From positions 4,347,395 to 4,411,394 of the forward strand of contig NC_079505.1 in the NCBI RefSeq assembly GCF_030052815.1: a stretch of DNA of 64,000 bases, in the 5' to 3' direction. Position numbers and translations under genes: made by a program. This document shows, in pieces, positions 58,332-64,000 of this stretch (position 1 is the stretch's first letter; the number at the start of each line of letters is the position of its first letter). The notes beneath the pieces are model-generated. The model was not told the origin of the DNA. It ran no database searches and saw only the letters and a program-made list of their open reading frames with translations. This DNA is from Hevea brasiliensis. Its lineage: Eukaryota; Streptophyta; Magnoliopsida; Malpighiales; Euphorbiaceae.

Positions 58332-59907
58332 GGTTCGGCCGAGCGTCCTTTGGTGGCCTAGGAGACGACGTCTCCTTCTCCGGCCAGGTTAGGTTCCATC
58401 GCTTTTCCGTTTAGTATTGTATGGCTTTAGGTTTTGTTTGTGGTTATGCGGATCTTGGTTCCTTTTTTTTTGTTGAAGGTCTGCTATGGAAGCTAGTTTT
58501 TCTGTAGATGGTATGTAGTTTGATGCGTCTTGAGTGATGCGATAGTCCTCTACCAAGCGGATTATCGATGAATATGGGAGATTTCTATAAAAATGCTACT
58601 TGCGGATTGCAGCACCGCGTTAACAAATGGTTACTGGCATTTCATAGCTAGATGAGACTAAGATTTTGTGGCTCTTGCGTTTCCCTCTGTTCCATGGCAT
58701 CAGCACTTGAGTCTCAGGGGTTGTTTGGTTCACCTGTTGGGTGCAGTTGATAACTGATAGATACCAAATAAATGAATTAAAATATTTAATAAGTTTAAAA
58801 AAATAAGGTTGATATCTGATGAGTAGCTGATATGATACCCATGATATATTACCCATCTCCTACAATTTGTATCAATTCTATTTTTAGAACTGTTTCTTAT
58901 CAGCTGATAGCTGATTTCATTTTATTTTTTATTTTGACCATATTTTTTTTTTATTTAACTCGAAAATTAATATTATTAATATTTTTATATTTTTCATTTA
59001 TAATTTTAACATTTTAATTAACACATTTCACCTTTGTAAAAATATTTTTTATTAATAACATAAAATATAAAATATTTATTTATATCTAAAACTTAAAATT
59101 AATTATAAATTTTAATTTTATCAACAATAATAATTACTTTATTATTTTATTTAAACTTTTAAAATTATTTAATTATTTTTTAAAAAAATTAATTATTTTC
59201 ATATTTCAATAATAAAATAAATAATTTAATATAATAGATTAATAATTATATTTTTATTTTAATAATATAATAAATGATATAATATATTAATTTGATAATT
59301 GTATTTTTAATTTAATAATAAAATAAATAATATAATATAATAAATTTATAATTTTATATTTATTTTAATAATAAAATAAATTATATAATATATACCCTTA
59401 TTGGTCATTTTACATATCAACAGCAACGTTTAAATATAGTTTTACCAAACACTTAACATAAATCAGCTAACAGTTATCAGCTATCAGCTAACAGTTATCA
59501 GCTGTATTCAACAGTTAAACCAAACAGTCTCTTAGTATTTTAACTGGAAGAGTTGGTTCGGGTGGCAGTGGTTGGTTCTTCTTTTGTCCAAGCTTTTATG
59601 GTTTGTTCTTGCTTAACTTAGGTAGAAGGATCTCCACGCTTGGCTTTCGGCGAGCTTTTCTTCGCTCAGCCATTGATGACGATGGCAAACTGAAGGCAGA
59701 AGAAATTACTAGGTTTTCTTAGTTGTTTCTGTTAGGGTTTATTGTAAGAGACTAGGCTTGTATGTTTTGGACTTCTTCTGTAGGTGAGGCTCTAGTTTGG
59801 AGTTTCAGGCTTTAAGCTTTTCTGTAATATGAACAATTTGCACCGTCTCTGCGGCCATGATATGCAAGTTTAATTTGCAATTAAAAAAAAAAAGAAAAAA
59901 GAAAAAG
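58332..59907 (+). mobile_element. 5'-truncated L1-type retroposon, carrying a MITE
   Basis: A block of more balanced base composition (ggttcggccgagcgtccttt at its start) ends in gtttaatttgcaatt and an A-rich tail (about 59882-59910). Flanks aaaatccttctc (left) and aaaactccttctc (right) look like a target-site duplication with one indel. The tail end resembles L1-type LINE 3' untranslated regions. No open frame. Excluding the MITE it is about 760 bp. Confidence 0.65.
58717..59531. mobile_element. Tourist-like (PIF/Harbinger) MITE inside the retroposon
   Basis: The left end ggggttgtttggtt and the inverted right end gagactgtttggtt are followed inward by paired phrases (gttgataactgatag versus cagttatcagct). 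Flanked by tca and tta, a TTA-type TSD with one change. 815 bp, AT-rich centre, no transposase. Confidence 0.75.
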
Positions 59908-60439
59908 AAAACTCCTTCTCCCAATGAGCTCCAAGTGCTGGCCTCATTATTAATACAATTGCTTCTAAGTAGGGGTGGCCACGATTCAGGAACCGCCGGT
60001 TACGGTTCCTGAACCGCCGGTTCAGGTTCAATGAAATCATGAACCTGAATCAAACCGTCATGGGACGTTGGAAGACGATTCTTGAGCAATGGTCCGGTTC
60101 GAGCCCCGGTTTAAAACGGTTTAGAGGACGGTTTGAAAAATGACAATTCAAGACGGTTTGAAAGCGGTTTAGGGGCGGTTTAAGAGCAACTTAAAGGAAA
60201 AAATTATAGAAAAATTTTAGTAATTTAGAATTTAAGTTATATTTGTAAAAATATTTCAATTTTTCTTAGAAATCTTTCAATGAAAATAAAATAAGAAAAA
60301 TAAGAATAAAAATAACTTATTTTTAAGAAAAATTTAATAAGCAAAGACTTGAATTTATTAAAAAACTAGAGATAAAACTAATTTTAAAAAAAATAGAAAA
60401 ATGTGCATAAACTTAATTTTACCTATGTATCCCTTTAGA

Positions 60440-60735
60440 ATTTAGAGGAATCAAAATTTTCAGTTATAAGTTGAGAGAAGGGAAATTGAGGTGGTTTGGT
60501 CATATGAAGCATAGACATAGGAAAGCTCCAATTAGACAAGTAGAGCATATTGGGTTGAGGATAGAATGAAAATAATAGGTAGACCAAAATCGACTTAGAG
60601 GAGAATAGTACAACATGACCTAGAAGCATTACACATTTCAGAGGATTTAACCAAAAATCGTTTAGAGTGGAGAAAGAATCCATATAGCCGACCCCAATAA
60701 ATTTTTGGGATAAAAGCTTAATTGAATTGAGTATT
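60440..60735 (+). pseudogene. LINE 3' end inside the hAT element
   Basis: Translation shows KLREGKLRWFGHMKHRHRKA, PIRQVEHI, then after a shift IGRPKST, a stop, RRIVQHDLEALHISEDLT, LEWRKN and, near the end, FGIKA. This is the conserved C-terminal tail of plant LINE polyproteins followed by its usual 3' end (ttgaattgag). Interrupted by stops and a frameshift. Confidence 0.8.
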
Positions 60736-61018
60736 ATTTACCCTTTTTAAAAAAATTATATGATAATTAATAATTAAAAAAATATAAAAGAAAAAAAAAT
60801 CAAAATAGAGGGTATTGAAAATTTTATTGAAAATATAAAATAATAACAGAGTAATTGAGATAGTATTAAAATTTTCAGTGAGTATAAAAATAATAAAGTA
60901 GGGGAATTGTGAAAGTACTGAGAATTAAAAGGAGTGTAGAAAATAATTATTTAGAAAATTTGAGAGAAATTGAAAGAGTATTAAGAATTAAAGAGAGTGT
61001 AGAGAATTAATGAATTAA

Positions 61019-61020
<2 letters not shown>

Positions 61021-61063
<43 letters not shown>
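61021..61063. repeat. (TA)n microsatellite inside the hAT element
   Basis: About 21 AT units. Confidence 0.95.
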
Positions 61064-61066
<3 letters not shown>

Positions 61067-61297
61067 GAATTAGGAGTAGAATGAAGTATTTATTGAATTT
61101 TTTGTATTTAAATCGCCGGTTTGGTCCGGTTCGGAACCGCCGGTTCACGGTTTCTAAAAATTATGAACCTGAACCAAACCGTAGAAGGACGGTTTCGGTC
61201 CGGTTTGAAGCCGGTTCCGGTTTTGACCGGTTTCGGTCCGGTTTTGACCGAACCGGTTCCGGTTCGAAACCGAACCGTGGCCATCCCTACTTCTAAG

Positions 61298-61902
61298 CTT
61301 AACATAACCAATCTAGGTGTATATATTATATGCACGTTATATATAGTCAATGTGCGTCTCGTGATTTAATTTTTTTATTAATTTTTCATATGTAATATAA
61401 TATTATTATAAAATATTAATTTTTATAGCAAATTATATTGAGTATTTTCTTGTCATAATATTAAATTATAATGACTGTATTTTATTATAATTAAAGTTAA
61501 TTAAAAAAGTTTCATGAAAATAAAATTAATAAGATATATTACTTTAATTAATATATATACATATATATTTGATATTTGTCTTTATATGTATGTATAAAAG
61601 ATTTAAATATTATTTTTAAAAGCAGTTCAATACTAAAAAAAGTAGGTATCTAAAAAAAAATTAATTTTCCATAAAATTAATATTAAATAAAAACATTTGC
61701 AAATAATTTTTATATTAAAAAAATTATTCACTAAATAATATTACTGTTAGCAAATATATAATAAAATATATAGTTTTAAATTTTTTTTTAAAAAATTAAA
61801 TAATTGAAAAAAATTAAAGTTTATATTCAAACACAGAATCTCATGTTTAGTTGATTTTTATTATGTTAAGAATATATCTTTTCTATGCACCTTTTAATTA
61901 AT
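61298..61902. other. AT-rich DNA between the hAT element and the solo LTR
   Basis: Nothing recognisable; AT-rich with no coding frame of note. Confidence 0.5.
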
Positions 61903-61907
61903 AATCT

Positions 61908-63362
61908 TGTTGACCCCACAAGCTCAAAGGAGCATAGATTTTGATGATACCAAAACTCAACTAGAATCAAACTAACATTGTTTTAAGTGTTGTGAAAAAG
62001 ACTAAGGATTTCATGATGGATTCGTGCTCTTGAAGAAAGGATGACATTCTAAGGATAACACAGGACGAATCAAAGGAGATAAAAGAAGAAAATGTTACCT
62101 TCCAAGGCTGCATTGAAAATCAGAATTGAAGGTACATATAGTATTAGAGTTAGTTTTATCTTTTAGGATTACTTGTGAAAAGAATTGAGGAGTAAAAGTC
62201 AATGATACTTATTTTCAATCCCTCAAAAGATTTTCTTTTAATCATTACTGGCCTAAAAAGTGTTTGACTATGATTTGGTGTAAAGTTTTATAGTTTTGAA
62301 AGTTATGCAGAAAAGTTTTCCTGGTATGCTAACTGGTTTGCTACTTATATTAGTATGCTAACTGGTTCGCTATTTTCTCAAGTATGCTAACTGTTTCAAC
62401 TCTGCACAACATCTCAGAAAACGACAAAATAACGGCTATTTTATTGAAATTCGTATCTATAACATTCAAATGAGTTCTGCAACGGTAAAAAACGTTCCAA
62501 AGCTATAAATACACCTTCCTTTGGCCATTTTGCACTTAATGAAAGTCCCTCTACTGTTCAAAATCATTAAAGCTTTCATTCAAAGTGCTCAAAGTGATTT
62601 ATTGCTCATCATTGGCTTATTTACTCAACTCTTCTTTATAGTTTCTGTTGTATTGAGTGAGAGTGAGTTTTAAACACATTATTATCATTTATGAGAGGTC
62701 ATTCAAGCACCTATTGAAGCTTGGTTGTGAAAAGTGTTTGGGATAATACTTGGTAGAAGTGTGAAGCTACTTGTAAAAGCTTTGGTGAGAAGATTTGTAA
62801 AGGGCTTTTGTCTCTTGCCTTTAAAAGAGAAGAATAGTGAAGTGAAGACTCAAAGTGGGATCTTTGAGAGAGTGGATGTAGGCTAGTTAAAGCCGAACCA
62901 CTATAAAAATTTCAGTGTTCATTTTCTCAACCCTTGCTCTTTACATTTATGCATTTTAACTTTATGATTGATATGCTTTTACTGATATGAAAGTTGATAT
63001 CATATGCTGTTGATCTTGCTGCTATCTGAGAAAAACAGTTTACTGCTAAATCTGCTGATATCTGGTATAATCTGCTTGTCGTTTAATCGCCGCTTAGTAT
63101 ATCCGCATTCTCGTTTCTTTGTGTTAAAAATCTATCCAGATTACTGATATATTTACTGAATGCTAATATAGTCTGTTATATCAGTATACTGATTGCATAT
63201 AGCTTAACCTTGAGTCAACTTGTCAAAAGAGTTATATTGTTCATATTTCACATTAGTCAATTAAGTTGAACCTAGCTGCAATTTTCAAAGGTTTTGAGCA
63301 AGAACCGAAAATTATTTTTAAAGTCCAATTCACCCCCCTCTTGGACATATTTTGGGACATCA
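61908..63362 (+). mobile_element. Solo LTR of a Copia (SIRE-like) element
   Basis: Starts tgttgaccccac and ends gggacatca, with perfect aatct TSDs (61903-61907, 63363-63367). Near the end, caattcacccccctcttgga is a phrase typical of SIRE/Maximus-type Copia LTRs. A TATA-like ctataaatac at about 62503 is a plausible LTR promoter. There is no internal region, so this is the product of LTR-LTR recombination. The family assignment is from memory. Confidence 0.85.
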
Positions 63363-63367
63363 AATCT

Positions 63368-64000
63368 ACTTAAAGAAAAAGCAATAACAAATGTAAAAGC
63401 TTCTTGCTTTAGGAAGATTTCAAAAAGATGACTTTGTTCCATCATTCTTTTTTATAAAAATTACTAAATTTTATTTTTTTTTATAAAACTCACTGAATTT
63501 TAATTTGATTTCATAAAAATTACTGTAATAAAAATTTAAAAATTTTTATGTTAACCTACTGACTTGTCAACTATTTTATATAAATAAAATTATCTCATTT
63601 TATTAGTTTCTTAAAAAAAAAAAAGAAAATATGATGCATAAAACACATCAAATTACCCCCTCGCCGTCAAATCCCCCCTTCTCTATTTCTTCTTCACCAG
63701 GAACCACTACCTAGGTTTGTGAAATAATTAATAGATTAATAAATTAACCTAAAAGCTTTTATTTTTCAGTTACAATAACTTTTATGAAATCAAATTGAAA
63801 TTCATGAATTTTATAAGAGAAATTAAAGTTTAGTAATTTTTATAAAAATGCTAATAAAGTTGAGTGACACGTGTGATAATTACCCTAGCAAGTATAGATA
63901 TATAATCTTACCGAATCAGCAGAACAAGCACATAATAGAAGCAGCTTACTTTCTATTGCAATGTTTCCTTCTACGAATAGGATTTAATTGCTTCGCAAAC
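63368..64000. other. Right edge of the window, non-coding
   Basis: Contains the foldback at 63449-63848 and otherwise no recognisable gene up to the window end. Confidence 0.5.
63449..63848. mobile_element. MITE / foldback, about 400 bp
   Basis: About 80 bases at the left (tttttataaaaattactaaa, aatttgatttcataaaa) are repeated inverted at the right (ttttatgaaatcaaatt, tttagtaatttttataaaaa). Non-coding centre. Target-site duplication not resolved. Confidence 0.7.

Larger units (their letters stand above)
59970..61289. mobile_element. hAT-type non-autonomous transposon with perfect 8-bp TSD
   Basis: Ends taggggtggccacg and, inverted, tagggatggccacg, flanked by perfect cttctaag at 59962-59969 and 61290-61297. 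Eight-base duplication and TAGGGGTGGC-like ends are diagnostic of hAT. Both subterminal regions (59990-60180, 61110-61280) are dense in CCGGTT/AACCGG motifs, probable transposase-binding repeats. No transposase; the interior contains a LINE tail and a (TA)n run. The frames at 61081-61369 are translations of the repeat. Confidence 0.9.

Noticed and set aside
61081..61369. Two overlapping frames rich in Arg, Pro and Gly
   Set aside because: They are translations of the CCGGTT repeats at the hAT end.
1..64000. CRISPR array, satellite array or prokaryote-type system
   Set aside because: No regularly spaced repeats with unique spacers and no satellite monomers; the DNA is plant nuclear in character.

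Overview
This is plant nuclear DNA, almost certainly from a eudicot. It is very AT-rich, packed with LTR retrotransposons and MITEs, has spliced genes, and carries a TIR-NB-LRR gene, a class that monocots essentially lack. The look of the genes and LTR families suggests a woody Malpighiales species such as rubber tree or cassava, but that is inference.

Three apparently intact host genes are present. (1) 7129-10856, minus strand: a five-exon C-type lectin receptor-like kinase, 553 aa, of the At1g52310 type. Its kinase lacks the DFG aspartate, so it is probably a pseudokinase. (2) 40378-45302, plus strand: a five-exon TIR-NB-LRR immune receptor of about 1,173 aa with a C-terminal post-LRR domain. 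(3) 53117-54688, minus strand: a single-exon cytochrome P450 of the CYP89A type, 523 aa. They are unrelated in role and are separated by transposon-filled DNA; there is no operon or obvious cluster.

Layout. 1-709 is a LINE remnant. 710-7128 is AT-rich DNA with three foldback elements and long microsatellites. The lectin kinase gene follows. 12223-12963 is another foldback. 13521-37190 is one Ty3/Gypsy element (A, about 6.05 kb when its insertions are removed) blown up to 23.7 kb by nested insertions. A solo LTR (E, 16589-20126) interrupts its reverse transcriptase. A second element (B, 21131-35205) interrupts its pol just before the integrase. B has LTRs of about 3.54 kb but only 171 bp between them, holding little more than a primer-binding site and a polypurine tract. 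Each LTR of B is itself split by a solo LTR (C, 22728-25888, antisense, same family; D, 30291-33937, same family as E). Target-site duplications (TSDs) could be read for E (one mismatch), B, C and D, which fixes the order of events.

After the TNL gene come a Stowaway-type MITE, a Ty1/Copia element (47302-52146, minus strand, perfect ATAAA TSD), another Stowaway MITE, the P450 gene, an RNase H fragment of a LINE, a 5'-truncated L1-type retroposon carrying a Tourist-like MITE, a hAT element with a LINE tail inside (59970-61289, perfect 8-bp TSD), a 1.46-kb solo Copia LTR (61908-63362, perfect TSD) and a last foldback.

I found no CRISPR array, tRNA or rRNA gene, or satellite array. I do not see a wholly new biological system. 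The most unusual items are the reconstructable nested block with its nearly internal-less long-LTR element, and the lectin-fused pseudokinase.
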